A DNA stretch of 57,207 nucleotides from Gemmatimonadota bacterium (GTDB lineage: Bacteria > Gemmatimonadota > Gemmatimonadetes > Longimicrobiales > Gaopeijiaceae): the NCBI GenBank assembly GCA_022340755.1, contig JAJDNI010000173.1, positions 1 to 57,207 of the forward strand, in the 5' to 3' direction. Shown in pieces: positions 37,471 through 45,874 of the stretch. Numbering within the stretch: position 1 is the stretch's first letter; each line of letters starts with the position of its first letter. The position numbers were made by a program, and so were the translations under genes. The notes under the pieces are model-generated. The model did not search any database. It saw only the letters and a list, made by a program, of their open reading frames with translations, and was not told where the DNA came from.

Positions 37471-38505
37471 TCACGTTGTACCTCCGAAGGCCAGGAGGAC
37501 CACGCCGGCGGCCAGCCCCACCACGAGGTTCACTGCCTTGACCTTCAGGAAGTCTCTCCTCGATTGGGCGAGGAGAGGGAGCATGCCGTGGCCGTCTTGC
37601 ACGACGGAGCTGGCCGCGAGCACACCCATCGGGATTCCACCTGACGCGTAGAGGGTGACGAACACCAGGTGGGGACCCGATTCAGGGATGAGTCCCACCA
37701 GCCCCGCCAGGCCCAGCATCATCCACGGATTGTGGCGTACGAAGGCCTGCACGTCCGTGACCTGTGACAGGAGGGCGACGCCCACCAGCACACCGATGGT
37801 CCATGCGAAGATCCTGGGCACGTGGCGAGCGGCGACGTGGCGCCAGAGGTGGTCGCGGAGAAAGTGGTCGGGGACCGTGCTCACCACGAATGCGCCGAAC
37901 AATCCGACCAGCAGCAGCGTGACGCGGATCCAGCTCCAGTCAGGCGGCATCCCGCCACCCCCGACGATGACCCAGCCACTGTACCCGAGCGTGCCGACGG
38001 TCAGGAGGACGCGCGCGATGCCGGGTCGACGCCACTGCGGGAGGACCTGCCTGATCGAGAAGCAGGCACACTCCGCCCCGTGGATCGTCAACTCGGCGCA
38101 CGCCCCCCGACAGTAGCGTCCTTGGCCGGCGAGGCGGTCCACCACGGGTGCCACAGCGAAGCCCAGCATTGCCAGGCCGAGCATGAGCAGGAGTGCCTTC
38201 CCGGGAAACATGCCCAGCATGACGAATGCCTCGTCTCCACTGGTGGCGATCATCGCGGCCACGAGCGCGCCCACCGTCACCACGCGATGGGAGTAGAGCG
38301 CGACGACGGTGAAGGCGCCGAGGCACCCCGGCGTGGCTCCGAGCACCGCCGCCGCCAGGTACTGCAGCACGGCCGACCCGCGCAATGCTCGCTCGAGGGT
38401 GCCCTGCGTAAGGACGTTGAGATACTCGACGGCCATCATCATCACGGCGACGAACGCCGTGATCATCACCGCCTGACCGAAGGCGCCCTCGAACTCCGTG
38501 GCCAT
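37471..38505 (-). CDS. Putative 10-TM heavy-metal exporter (ArsP_2-like)
   Basis: Membrane protein with about ten helices. GATPGCLGAFTVVALY and ATSGDEAFVMLGMFP in the first half and LIPESGPHLVFVTLYASG in the second are the pseudo-repeated motifs of the putative 10-TM heavy-metal exporter family, often annotated as manganese transporter. A Cys/His-rich loop (YCRGACAELTIHGAECACF, about 160-180) may bind metal. Start uncertain: ATG 38505 begins just before the first helix (344 aa); in-frame ATG 38535 and TTG 38577 are alternatives. Divergent from a ZnuA-like binding-protein gene, suggesting joint metal homeostasis. Confidence 0.78.
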   Translation of the reverse strand: MATEFEGAFGQAVMITAFVAVMMMAVEYLNVLTQGTLERALRGSAVLQYLAAAVLGATPGCLGAFTVVALYSHRVVTVGALVAAMIATSGDEAFVMLGMFPGKALLLMLGLAMLGFAVAPVVDRLAGQGRYCRGACAELTIHGAECACFSIRQVLPQWRRPGIARVLLTVGTLGYSGWVIVGGGGMPPDWSWIRVTLLLVGLFGAFVVSTVPDHFLRDHLWRHVAARHVPRIFAWTIGVLVGVALLSQVTDVQAFVRHNPWMMLGLAGLVGLIPESGPHLVFVTLYASGGIPMGVLAASSVVQDGHGMLPLLAQSRRDFLKVKAVNLVVGLAAGVVLLAFGGTT

Positions 38506-38533
38506 GTATCGCTCGCTCGCCGGTCGTTGGAAC

Positions 38534-38547
38534 ATACCGCGGGGTAT
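38534..38547. repeat. ATACC-N4-GGTAT inverted repeat at the exporter start
   Basis: ATACC (38534-38538) and GGTAT (38543-38547) flank GCGG. It overlaps the alternative exporter start at 38535 and would be in the leader if 38505 is used. Possible operator. Confidence 0.3.
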
Positions 38548-38636
38548 CTCGTCATGTGAACTCGCCGGGATCGTCAACAGTTCCCGGGAGGTGGTCGTTC
38601 TCTGGGGACGAAGAAATCAGCGAAACGTTGTAAGCC

Positions 38637-38648
38637 ACGAGATCTCGT
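38637..38648. promoter_or_regulatory. Perfect 12-bp palindrome, candidate TetR operator
   Basis: ACGAGATCTCGT lies midway in the divergent region between the exporter and the binding-protein/TetR operon. The position and the autoregulatory habit of TetR repressors make it the best candidate site for the TetR protein encoded at 39860; no -35/-10 pair is obvious beside it. Confidence 0.4.
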
Positions 38649-38744
38649 ACTAGCTTGCCGGTGAACATACTCATGAGGATGTGAGCCGACCCAGTGGGCC
38701 GGCATGCGTTCCCGGGCAACACGGCCCGTACCGACGAGGCGCTC

Positions 38745-39863
38745 ATGAATACTCCCTCGATCCTCCTCGTCACGCTCACCCTCACTCTCGGCTCCAGTCT
38801 CGAAGTGACGGGGGTCCGGGCCCAGCAAATGCAGCGCCGACACCGGGTCCGAGGGGCCGAGACCGTGAGAGTCGTGACCACCCAGCCGGCGTACGCGGCG
38901 CTGGTCCGTGAAGTGGGCGGCCCCGGGGTGGTCGTCAGCTCGATTGCAGCCCCCGTGGAGGATCCACACTTCGTCCGGCCGAAGCCCAGCTTTGCGGTGG
39001 ACATCCGCCACGCGGACGTCTTCGTGACGACCGGATTGGACCTCGAGCTCTGGGCGCCCATGCTCCTGGACCGCGCGGGCAATGCCGACGTCATGGAGGG
39101 CGGTCCCGGATACGTGACCGCGTACACGGGCATCCGTCTGCTGGATATTCCGGTGAGCACGGACCGGAGCGCCGGAGACGTCCACCTGTTCGGCAATCCC
39201 CACCTGCATACCGACCCGCTCCGCGCCCTCCAGATCGCGCGCAACATTACGCGAGGCTTGAAGTCCGTGGCCCCGGAACGGGCTTCCGATTTCGACGCGA
39301 GCCTGGCCGAGCTGACCGAGCGCATCCACCGGCGGCTCTTCGGGGACGAACTCGTGGACCTGCTCGGGGGCGAGACGCTGGAGAACCTCGCGCTCTCGAA
39401 CCGGCTCATGTCCTTTCTCCAGACGCAACAGTACGACGGCGGACCCCTCGTTCGTCTCGTGGGGGGGTGGCTGGCGGAAGCGGAGCCGTTCCGCGGCAGG
39501 CAGATGATCTGCTATCACAAGAACTGGAGCTACTTCGAGGAGCGGTTCGACGTGCATTGCGCGGACTACATCGAGCCGAAGCCGGGCATTCCACCCACAC
39601 CGGGGCACGTCGCCAAGCTCACCGACATGATGCTGAACCGCGGCCTCCGGGTTCTTCTCGCTGCCAGCTACTTCGACCCGCGCAAGGTGGAGTCCGTAGC
39701 TAGACGGGGAAACGCGGTTGCGGTGCTCGTGCCCCTCAATCCCGGGGTACGGGGTGTGGATGACTACTTCGATCTCATGGACCTGTGGGTGGGCCGGCTC
39801 GCCGACGCATTCAGGAGCACCGCCGCAATCACTGCCCACGAACGACACGCGGAGGGCGGATGA
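38745..39863 (+). CDS. ZnuA-like metal ABC transporter substrate-binding protein
   Basis: 372-aa secreted protein (signal peptide to VRAQ, about residue 27) of the cluster A-I Zn/Mn-binding family: VVTTQPAYAALVREVGG, ADVFVTTGLDLELWAP, GNPHLHTDP and ICYHKNWSYFEERF place the usual His ligands, with DPHF earlier. The long helix between lobes and LLAASYFDPRKVESVA in the C-lobe fit. No ABC permease or ATPase gene is in the window, so it is an orphan subunit. ATG 38745 is preceded by GAGG. Stop overlaps the TetR start as ATGA. Confidence 0.88.
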   Translation: MNTPSILLVTLTLTLGSSLEVTGVRAQQMQRRHRVRGAETVRVVTTQPAYAALVREVGGPGVVVSSIAAPVEDPHFVRPKPSFAVDIRHADVFVTTGLDLELWAPMLLDRAGNADVMEGGPGYVTAYTGIRLLDIPVSTDRSAGDVHLFGNPHLHTDPLRALQIARNITRGLKSVAPERASDFDASLAELTERIHRRLFGDELVDLLGGETLENLALSNRLMSFLQTQQYDGGPLVRLVGGWLAEAEPFRGRQMICYHKNWSYFEERFDVHCADYIEPKPGIPPTPGHVAKLTDMMLNRGLRVLLAASYFDPRKVESVARRGNAVAVLVPLNPGVRGVDDYFDLMDLWVGRLADAFRSTAAITAHERHAEGG

Positions 39864-40600
39864 CCCGAGGAGGAAATCGCTCCGGATCGACGCCCGAGGC
39901 ACGGGATGACCGACCGATGAAGACGACGGCGCCCACGGTCCCCACCAAGGGGGGCGTTCCCGTCGAGAACCTCCTCGACGCGGCCTTTCGCACCTTCGCC
40001 GAGCGAGGCTACCGCGCCACCCGACTGGAGGAGGTAGCGGAAGCCGCGGGCGTGACCAAGGGCGCGATCTACTACTACTTCGACGGGAAGGAGGATCTCC
40101 TCAGAAAGGCCGTGGAGACGCGCCACCGGGCGATCTTCCGCGATATCGAGGAAGCCCTGGCAGCGGAGCGGGCGCCGGCGTCGGCGAAGATCAGGCTGGT
40201 GCTCCGCAAGGTCTGGCAGCATTGGCTCGAGCCCGGATGGGGTCCCGCGTTCCGCCTGATGCTCGGCGAGATGAGCGTCGAGTTCCCGGCGCTGTTTCGA
40301 ACCTGGGCGATGGAAGGCCCGATCCAGGGATGTGAGGTGGTGAGCGACCTCATCGAGGAGGGCGTTCAGCAGGGAGAGTTCCGGGCCGGCGTGGACGCCG
40401 ACGTGTCGGCACGCCTGGTGGTATCCGGGCTCATGCTGCAGGCGGCCATGCACGTTCACCTGGGCCTGAACCAACTGGCACCTTGCGACGCCGATCGGAT
40501 CTTCGACTCCTCCGTCGACCTCTTCCTGCATGGCTTGTCGGTGACGCATGGGCATCCGGGTGCCCGGCCAGGTACCGACGTGGAGCCCGAGAAGGCGTAA
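39860..40600 (+). CDS. TetR-family transcriptional regulator
   Basis: 246-aa regulator. The N-terminal helix-turn-helix (about residues 35-80) reads LLDAAFRTFAERGYRATRLEEVAEAAGVTKGAIYYYFDGKEDLL over two adjacent stretches, a textbook TetR pattern; the C-terminal domain (WQHWLEPGWGPAFRLMLGEMS onward) is the ligand part. ATG 39860 is preceded by GGAGGGCGG and overlaps the preceding stop codon. A downstream ATG at 39917 is possible. Coupled by TAATG to def. Probably represses its own operon and perhaps the divergent exporter. Confidence 0.9.
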   Translation: MTRGGNRSGSTPEARDDRPMKTTAPTVPTKGGVPVENLLDAAFRTFAERGYRATRLEEVAEAAGVTKGAIYYYFDGKEDLLRKAVETRHRAIFRDIEEALAAERAPASAKIRLVLRKVWQHWLEPGWGPAFRLMLGEMSVEFPALFRTWAMEGPIQGCEVVSDLIEEGVQQGEFRAGVDADVSARLVVSGLMLQAAMHVHLGLNQLAPCDADRIFDSSVDLFLHGLSVTHGHPGARPGTDVEPEKA

Positions 40601-41160
40601 TGTGGCGCCCACCCGATAGCGCCTGGTACGCCACGCCGACCAGGCGTGAGCTGGCCGAGCTGACCATCGTGACGCTGGGAGCGCCCATTCTCCGCCAGCG
40701 CGCCGAGGAGGTCGGGGAGGTGGATGACGAGGTGCGGCTTCTCGTCCGGCGGATGTTCGCGACGATGTACGCGTCGGAAGGACAGGGACTCGCCGCACCG
40801 CAGGTGGACGTTTCGTGGCGTATCGCAGTCGTTGACGTGCCACCGGGGAAAGGCACCGCGTACACGTTGATCAACCCACGCGTCGTCGTGGCCGGCGAGA
40901 CGCTCGTCAGGGGCGTCGAGGGCTGTCTCAGCGTCCCGGGCGTCACGGACGTCGTGGAGCGCCCGGCGGAGGTGGTGGTGGAGGCCCTGGACATCAACGG
41001 GGAGCCCTTCCGCCTGGAGGCGGACGGGGAGCTCGCCCGGTGTGTGCAACACGAGATCGATCACCTGGACGGTGTTCTGTTCATCGACCACCTTTCGCCC
41101 CTCGCCCGGCGGATGCTGCTGGGCCGCTACCGGAAGCAGCAGCAGACGGCGGACAAATGA
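40600..41160 (+). CDS. def: Peptide deformylase
   Basis: 186-aa metalloenzyme that removes the N-formyl group from nascent proteins. All three family motifs are intact: GQGLAAPQV (motif 1), EGCLS with metal ligand C109, and HEIDH with H151, E152 and H155. Start codon overlaps the TetR stop (TAATG) and its stop overlaps the next start (ATGA). It is usually next to fmt; its place in a metal-linked TetR operon is unusual and suggests a second, conditionally used deformylase. Confidence 0.96.
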   Translation: MWRPPDSAWYATPTRRELAELTIVTLGAPILRQRAEEVGEVDDEVRLLVRRMFATMYASEGQGLAAPQVDVSWRIAVVDVPPGKGTAYTLINPRVVVAGETLVRGVEGCLSVPGVTDVVERPAEVVVEALDINGEPFRLEADGELARCVQHEIDHLDGVLFIDHLSPLARRMLLGRYRKQQQTADK

Positions 41161-41663
41161 AGACAGTCCCGAGACGGCCGACGATTGACGGTGAGGCGAG
41201 CGCGATCGCCGGGGCTGGGATCGCTCCCCTGCCCCCCGATGCGACGCTGGAGCGTCTCCGGAACCTCCATCATCCACGTTGCTTCGTGGGGCGGGACGAG
41301 AGCGACTTCGGCTTGGGCGTGCGCTTCGACATGCGTCCCGACGGAGGCGTCGAGGCGACGGTGGGCTGCCCGCCGTCCTGGGAGGGATACCCGGGCATGG
41401 TGCATGGCGGAGTCATCGCTTCGCTACTCGACGGTGCCATGACCAACGCCCTCTTCGCCCGGGGAACGGTCGCCGTCACCGCGGAAGTGAAGGTCCGCTA
41501 CTGGCATCCCCTGCCCCTGGGTCGGTCCGCGACCGTCGTGGGCCTCGTCACGCAGTGTGAGCCACCGCTCTACCTCGTCGAAGCGCGGATCACCTGCGGA
41601 GATACCGTTCACGCTACCTGCACGGGCAAGTTCATGCGCCTGATGGAGCCCGAGCGGCGGTAA
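41157..41663 (+). CDS. PaaI-type hotdog-fold thioesterase
   Basis: 168-aa protein with the hotdog signature GYPGMVHGGVIASLLDGAMTNALFARG split around the active-site His/Asp, followed by VTAEVKVRYWHPLPLG. Members hydrolyse acyl-CoA thioesters, often aromatic or short chain. It overlaps the def stop by 4 bp and is the last gene of the ZnuA-like-TetR-def chain. Substrate unknown. Confidence 0.85.
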   Translation: MKTVPRRPTIDGEASAIAGAGIAPLPPDATLERLRNLHHPRCFVGRDESDFGLGVRFDMRPDGGVEATVGCPPSWEGYPGMVHGGVIASLLDGAMTNALFARGTVAVTAEVKVRYWHPLPLGRSATVVGLVTQCEPPLYLVEARITCGDTVHATCTGKFMRLMEPERR

Positions 41664-41669
41664 CGACGG

Positions 41670-41834
41670 ATGGTGAGGTCCTCGCCCCAGATACCCCCCG
41701 GCGCTCCTCGTCCTTCCCGCCCCGCCCAGCGGTGCGTGGTCATGGGCACGCCCCACGTGAATATCCGAACGGGACCGGGCACGGAGTACGTCGTGGTGGG
41801 GAAGGCCGAGAAAGGCGACATCGTCACAACATGA
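41670..41834 (+). pseudogene. Truncated bacterial SH3 (SH3b) domain remnant
   Basis: A 54-codon frame starts 7 nt past the thioesterase stop. Its second half, HVNIRTGPGTEYVVVGKAEKGDIVTT, is the typical first half of an SH3b domain; then a stop removes the remaining strands (the expected NGW and GxVxxxYL parts are not found in any frame downstream). No real ribosome site precedes it. Best read as the remains of a wall-binding or lipoprotein gene. Confidence 0.5.
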
Positions 41835-41950
41835 CTCGGATCCTCCCGGAGATGTTCCACCTCTGCGGGCTGCACTCCCCGTTGCCGTAGGGATCGTGTC
41901 CGAGTAATACAGACCCTCTCGCTTCCACGGTCTCACGCGATGGAGGGCCG

Positions 41951-44900
41951 ATGCGTCCCCGCGTAGCGCTGTTCGCGTCTCTCCTGGCCATGGCGGGTTT
42001 CGCCCTGCCGTGCGCCGCCCAGTCCACCCGACCGGCCGCCGACGGCATCGACGTGAGCCGGGAGCCGACGCTCTACGTCGTGGGCTACGCCCACCTGGAC
42101 ACCGAGTGGCGTTGGGAATTCCCGCAGGTCATCGACGAGTACCTGAGCAAGACGCTGCGCAGCAACTTCGAGCTGTTCGAGAAATACCCGCACTACATCT
42201 TCAATTTCACCGGCGCCAACCGGTATATGATGATGCAGGAGTACTACCCGGCCGACTTCGCGCGGCTGAAGCGGTACGTGGCCGACGGGCGCTGGTTCCC
42301 CGCCGGCTCGTCGATGGAAGAAAACGACGTGAACTCGCCTTCGGCCGAGTCCATCATCCGGCAGGTGCTGTACGGCAACGATTACTTCCGCGCCACCTTC
42401 GGCAAGGCCAGCGAGGAGTTCATGCTGCCGGATTGCTTCGGCTTCCCGGCTTCGCTCCCCTCCATCCTGGCACACGCGGGCATCAAGGGCTTCTCCACCC
42501 AGAAGCTGAGCTCGGCCTGGCAGCCCGCGCCACGCGTGGGTGGCCCCGACTCACCGGAGCAGACGCCGGAGGGCATCCCGTTCAACGTGGGCGTGTGGAC
42601 CGGCCCCGACGGCAAGAGCGTGATCGCAGCGCTGAACCCCGGAAGCTACTCCGGTGGAGTGAGCACCGACCTGAGCAAGAACAACGTGCGCCCCGAGAAC
42701 TCTCGCAACCGGAGCTACGTGTACGACTGGCCGGACCGCGTGGACCTGGACGGCAAGGTCACCGGCGTGTACGCCGACTACCACTACGTCGGCACGGGCG
42801 ACATCGGGGGCGCGCCCACCGAGTCCACGGTGAAGGAAATGGAACAGATCATGACGCAGCCAGGTGGGCCGCTGCACGTGGTCTGGTCCAACGCCGACCA
42901 GCTCTTCAAGGACATCCCGGAGGGCGGAACCGCCAAGATGCCGCGCTATCAGGGTGATCTGGAGCTGATCAACCACTCCGCCGGGTCCATCACGTCGCAG
43001 GCCTACCACAAGCGGTGGAACCGCAAGAACGAGATCCTCGCTGGAGCCGCCGAGGCGGCCTCGGTGGGCGCGGCGTGGCTCGGTGCCCGACCGTACCCGA
43101 AGGCGCGCCTGGACTACGCGTGGCGGCTGCTCCTTACGGGCCAGTTCCACGACAACCTGGCCGGGACCAGCACGCCCAAGTCGTACGAGTACGTGTGGAA
43201 CGACGACGTCATCGCGATGAACCAGTTCTCCACCGTCCTCACCAGCGCAACCTCCGGCGTTTCCGCGGCGCTCGACACGCGCGGCCCGGGAACGCCGATC
43301 GTGGTCTACAACCAGCTCAACGTGGCCCGCGAGGACATCGCGCACGCGGACGTCGTGTTCCCCGGCGGCTCCCCGCAGGGAGTGCGGGTGACCGGCCCCG
43401 ACGGACGTGACGTGCCGGCCCAGGTCGACGGCGTGAGCGGCGACACGGCGCACGTGGTGTTCCTCGCCGCCGTACCGTCGGTAGGGTACGCGGTCTTTCA
43501 CGTGCAGCCGGCCACGAAGCCGGCGTCGTCCTCGGCACTCGAGGTGAGCGAGACGTCGCTCGAGAACGCCAGCTACCGGGTGACCCTCGACGAGGCGGGC
43601 GACGTCTCGAGCATCTACGACAAGCGCTTGAAGAGCGAGCTCCTCTCGGAGCCCATCCGCCTTGCCATCTCCACCGACAACCCGGAGCACTGGCCGGCGT
43701 GGAACATGGACTTCGCCGACGAGCAGCGCGCGGCACGTGCCTACGTTGGCGGCCCGGCCGAGGTGAAGGTGGTGGAGCGCGGTCCCGCGCGCGTCGCCGT
43801 GGAGGTGTCGCGCCAGACCGAGGGCTCGACGTTCGTCACCACGGTGAGGCTCTCCGCCGGTGACGCCGGCCGGCGCGTCGAGTTCTCCGACCGGATCGAC
43901 TGGATGACCCGGGAGGCGAACCTCAAGGTCGTCTTCCCCCTCACGGCCGCGAACGACAGCGCCACATACAACTGGGACGTCGGCACCATCAAGCGGCCCA
44001 ACGAGATGGAGCGGCAGTTCGAGGTGGCCTCGCATCGCTGGGTGGATCTCACCGACAGGAGCGGCCGGTTCGGCGTCACCATCCTCACCGGCGACAAGAG
44101 CGGGAGCGACAAGCCCGCCGACAACACGGTGCGCCTCACGCTCGTGCGCACGCCGGGCACGCGCGGGGGCTACACGGATCAGGGCACACAGGACCTGGGG
44201 CACCACGAGCTGGTGTACGGGCTGGCCGCGCACGCCGGCGGCTGGCGCCAGGACGAGACCGACTGGCAGGCGTATCGGCTGAACGAGCCGCTCATGGCGT
44301 TCACCGCCCCCACCCACGCCGGCTCCCTCGGACGGTCCCTCTCCCTGCTGCGGACCAGCAGCGACCGCGTGCGCGTCATGGCGCTGAAGCGGGCGGAGCA
44401 GAGCGACGAGGTCGTCGTGCGCCTGGTGGAGCTCGACGGCCGGAGCCAGCCCAACGTCCGCGTCGACTTCGCGGGACCCCTCACCGCCGCGCGGGAGGTG
44501 AACGGCCAGGAGCAGCCCTTGGGTTCCGCCACCGTGCGGAACGGAGCCCTGGTCGCGTCGTTTACTCCGTATCAGCCGCGCACGTTCGCCGTGCGGCTGG
44601 GAGCCGCGCGGGAGACCATCGCGGCGCCGGTGAACCAGGCCGTCGCCCTGCCCTACGACGTGCGCGTCGCCACCTTCGACGGGAAGCCGACGGACGGCTG
44701 CTTCGACTGTGATCTCGACCGGCCATCGGCGTCACCGCAGGGCCGGGCCCTCGCAGCGGAGATGCTCCCGGACAGCGTGGCCTACAACGGCATCCACTTC
44801 CACCTGGGCCCGGCCGACGGGCCGGATGCGGTGACGGCGCGGGGCCAGACCATCCAGCTGCCCGTGGGCGACTTCAACCGCGTCTACCTCCTTGCGGCTT

Positions 44901-45448
44901 CGTACGGCGGAGACCAGGCGGCGACGTTTCGGGTGGGCTCGGAGTCGGTGGCGCTGAACATCGAGGACTGGGGCGGCTTCATCGGGCAGTGGGACGACCG
45001 CATCTGGCAGGACACGCAAGTGCAGGTCCCGGTGCCTTCCGAGCCGGCGGCGGCCGACAGCAGCAGGGGCGCCCAGCGGGCGCGCCGCATGCGTGCCATG
45101 GCGGCCGAGCGGGGCCCGATGTGGCGGACGGAGATGCAGTACGTGGGCCTGCGGCCGGGCTTCATCAAGCGCGCCCCGGTGGGGTGGTTCGCCTCCCACG
45201 ACCACGCTCCGGACGGCTCCAACGAGGCGTACAGCTATTCGTATCTGTTTGCCTACGCCATCGACGTCCCAGCGGGGGCCACGACGCTGACGCTGCCGGA
45301 CAACCCCAGGATCCGCATCCTCGCGGCAAGCGTGGCCCGCGAGGCCACACCGGTGACGCCGGCGCACCCTCTGTACGACACGCTGGAGCGGAACGTCGCC
45401 GCTGTGCGGGCCATGACCGGTTCGGGTTCCGGTTCTCCCGGGGGGTGA
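41951..45448 (+). CDS. Secreted GH38-family alpha-mannosidase
   Basis: 1165-aa glycosidase with a signal peptide (to CAAQ, residue 24). The GH38 active site is visible: H48 and D50 in GYAHLDTEWRW, and the likely nucleophile D161 in LPDCFGFPASLP; FSTQKLSSAW and TGQFHDNLAGT follow as further family marks. The middle helical domain is about residues 360-440 and the beta-sandwich C-terminal domains run to the end. GGAGGG precedes ATG 41951. Cleaves alpha-mannosides from glycans outside the cytoplasm; no sugar transporter is nearby. High GC third positions similar to neighbours. Confidence 0.94.
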   Translation: MRPRVALFASLLAMAGFALPCAAQSTRPAADGIDVSREPTLYVVGYAHLDTEWRWEFPQVIDEYLSKTLRSNFELFEKYPHYIFNFTGANRYMMMQEYYPADFARLKRYVADGRWFPAGSSMEENDVNSPSAESIIRQVLYGNDYFRATFGKASEEFMLPDCFGFPASLPSILAHAGIKGFSTQKLSSAWQPAPRVGGPDSPEQTPEGIPFNVGVWTGPDGKSVIAALNPGSYSGGVSTDLSKNNVRPENSRNRSYVYDWPDRVDLDGKVTGVYADYHYVGTGDIGGAPTESTVKEMEQIMTQPGGPLHVVWSNADQLFKDIPEGGTAKMPRYQGDLELINHSAGSITSQAYHKRWNRKNEILAGAAEAASVGAAWLGARPYPKARLDYAWRLLLTGQFHDNLAGTSTPKSYEYVWNDDVIAMNQFSTVLTSATSGVSAALDTRGPGTPIVVYNQLNVAREDIAHADVVFPGGSPQGVRVTGPDGRDVPAQVDGVSGDTAHVVFLAAVPSVGYAVFHVQPATKPASSSALEVSETSLENASYRVTLDEAGDVSSIYDKRLKSELLSEPIRLAISTDNPEHWPAWNMDFADEQRAARAYVGGPAEVKVVERGPARVAVEVSRQTEGSTFVTTVRLSAGDAGRRVEFSDRIDWMTREANLKVVFPLTAANDSATYNWDVGTIKRPNEMERQFEVASHRWVDLTDRSGRFGVTILTGDKSGSDKPADNTVRLTLVRTPGTRGGYTDQGTQDLGHHELVYGLAAHAGGWRQDETDWQAYRLNEPLMAFTAPTHAGSLGRSLSLLRTSSDRVRVMALKRAEQSDEVVVRLVELDGRSQPNVRVDFAGPLTAAREVNGQEQPLGSATVRNGALVASFTPYQPRTFAVRLGAARETIAAPVNQAVALPYDVRVATFDGKPTDGCFDCDLDRPSASPQGRALAAEMLPDSVAYNGIHFHLGPADGPDAVTARGQTIQLPVGDFNRVYLLAASYGGDQAATFRVGSESVALNIEDWGGFIGQWDDRIWQDTQVQVPVPSEPAAADSSRGAQRARRMRAMAAERGPMWRTEMQYVGLRPGFIKRAPVGWFASHDHAPDGSNEAYSYSYLFAYAIDVPAGATTLTLPDNPRIRILAASVAREATPVTPAHPLYDTLERNVAAVRAMTGSGSGSPGG

Positions 45449-45874
45449 TGAGGAGGTTGAGATCGACGTGCATACCGTGTTGTTGTGTATGGATTTGGCA
45501 CCGACATGATCGACTCCGAGGGAAGCAGGAGTCGCGGTTCGCCTTGCCTGTAGAACGAAGCTCTTGGGCGAGCCCCCTCGGCAGCAAAGACTCTGGCCCC
45601 AGCTGCCTAGCTGATCAAGCGGCAGCTCGGGCCGGTGTGTAGGAGAGAGGCCCGCCGGGGAAGTCAGTTTGCCACTAAGGCTTCCACATGCACTGGTAGG
45701 AGGACTGTCCGCCCGGAGTGATCACGATCGGCCCACTCCCGAAGAGATCACAGTTGATGGTGCTCTCCCGAGCCTGTTGAACCGGATCACCGAGCCAGGC
45801 GCAGGGCTTCCTTTCGCACCGGACCCCGCCGCTCCATACTGGCGCCTTCGGCCAACCTCCGCCCGGGCGAGTCC
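45449..45874. other. 426-bp gene-free stretch with several hairpins
   Basis: Three inverted repeats: CGACTCC/GGAGTCG (45512-45518, 45529-45535), which may end the mannosidase transcript, and two adjoining ones AGCTGCC/GGCAGCT (45601-45607, 45621-45627) and CGGGCC/GGCCCG (45628-45633, 45649-45654). GC content is lower than in flanking genes. No tRNA, tmRNA, 4.5S or RNase P signature was recognised, and no insertion-sequence ends. Could be a structured RNA or decayed DNA. Confidence 0.45.
45512..45535 (+). terminator. Hairpin downstream of the mannosidase gene
   Basis: Seven-base arms CGACTCC and GGAGTCG around a 10-nt loop, 64 nt past the mannosidase stop. Only a short T-containing tail follows, so a terminator call is tentative. 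Confidence 0.35.
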
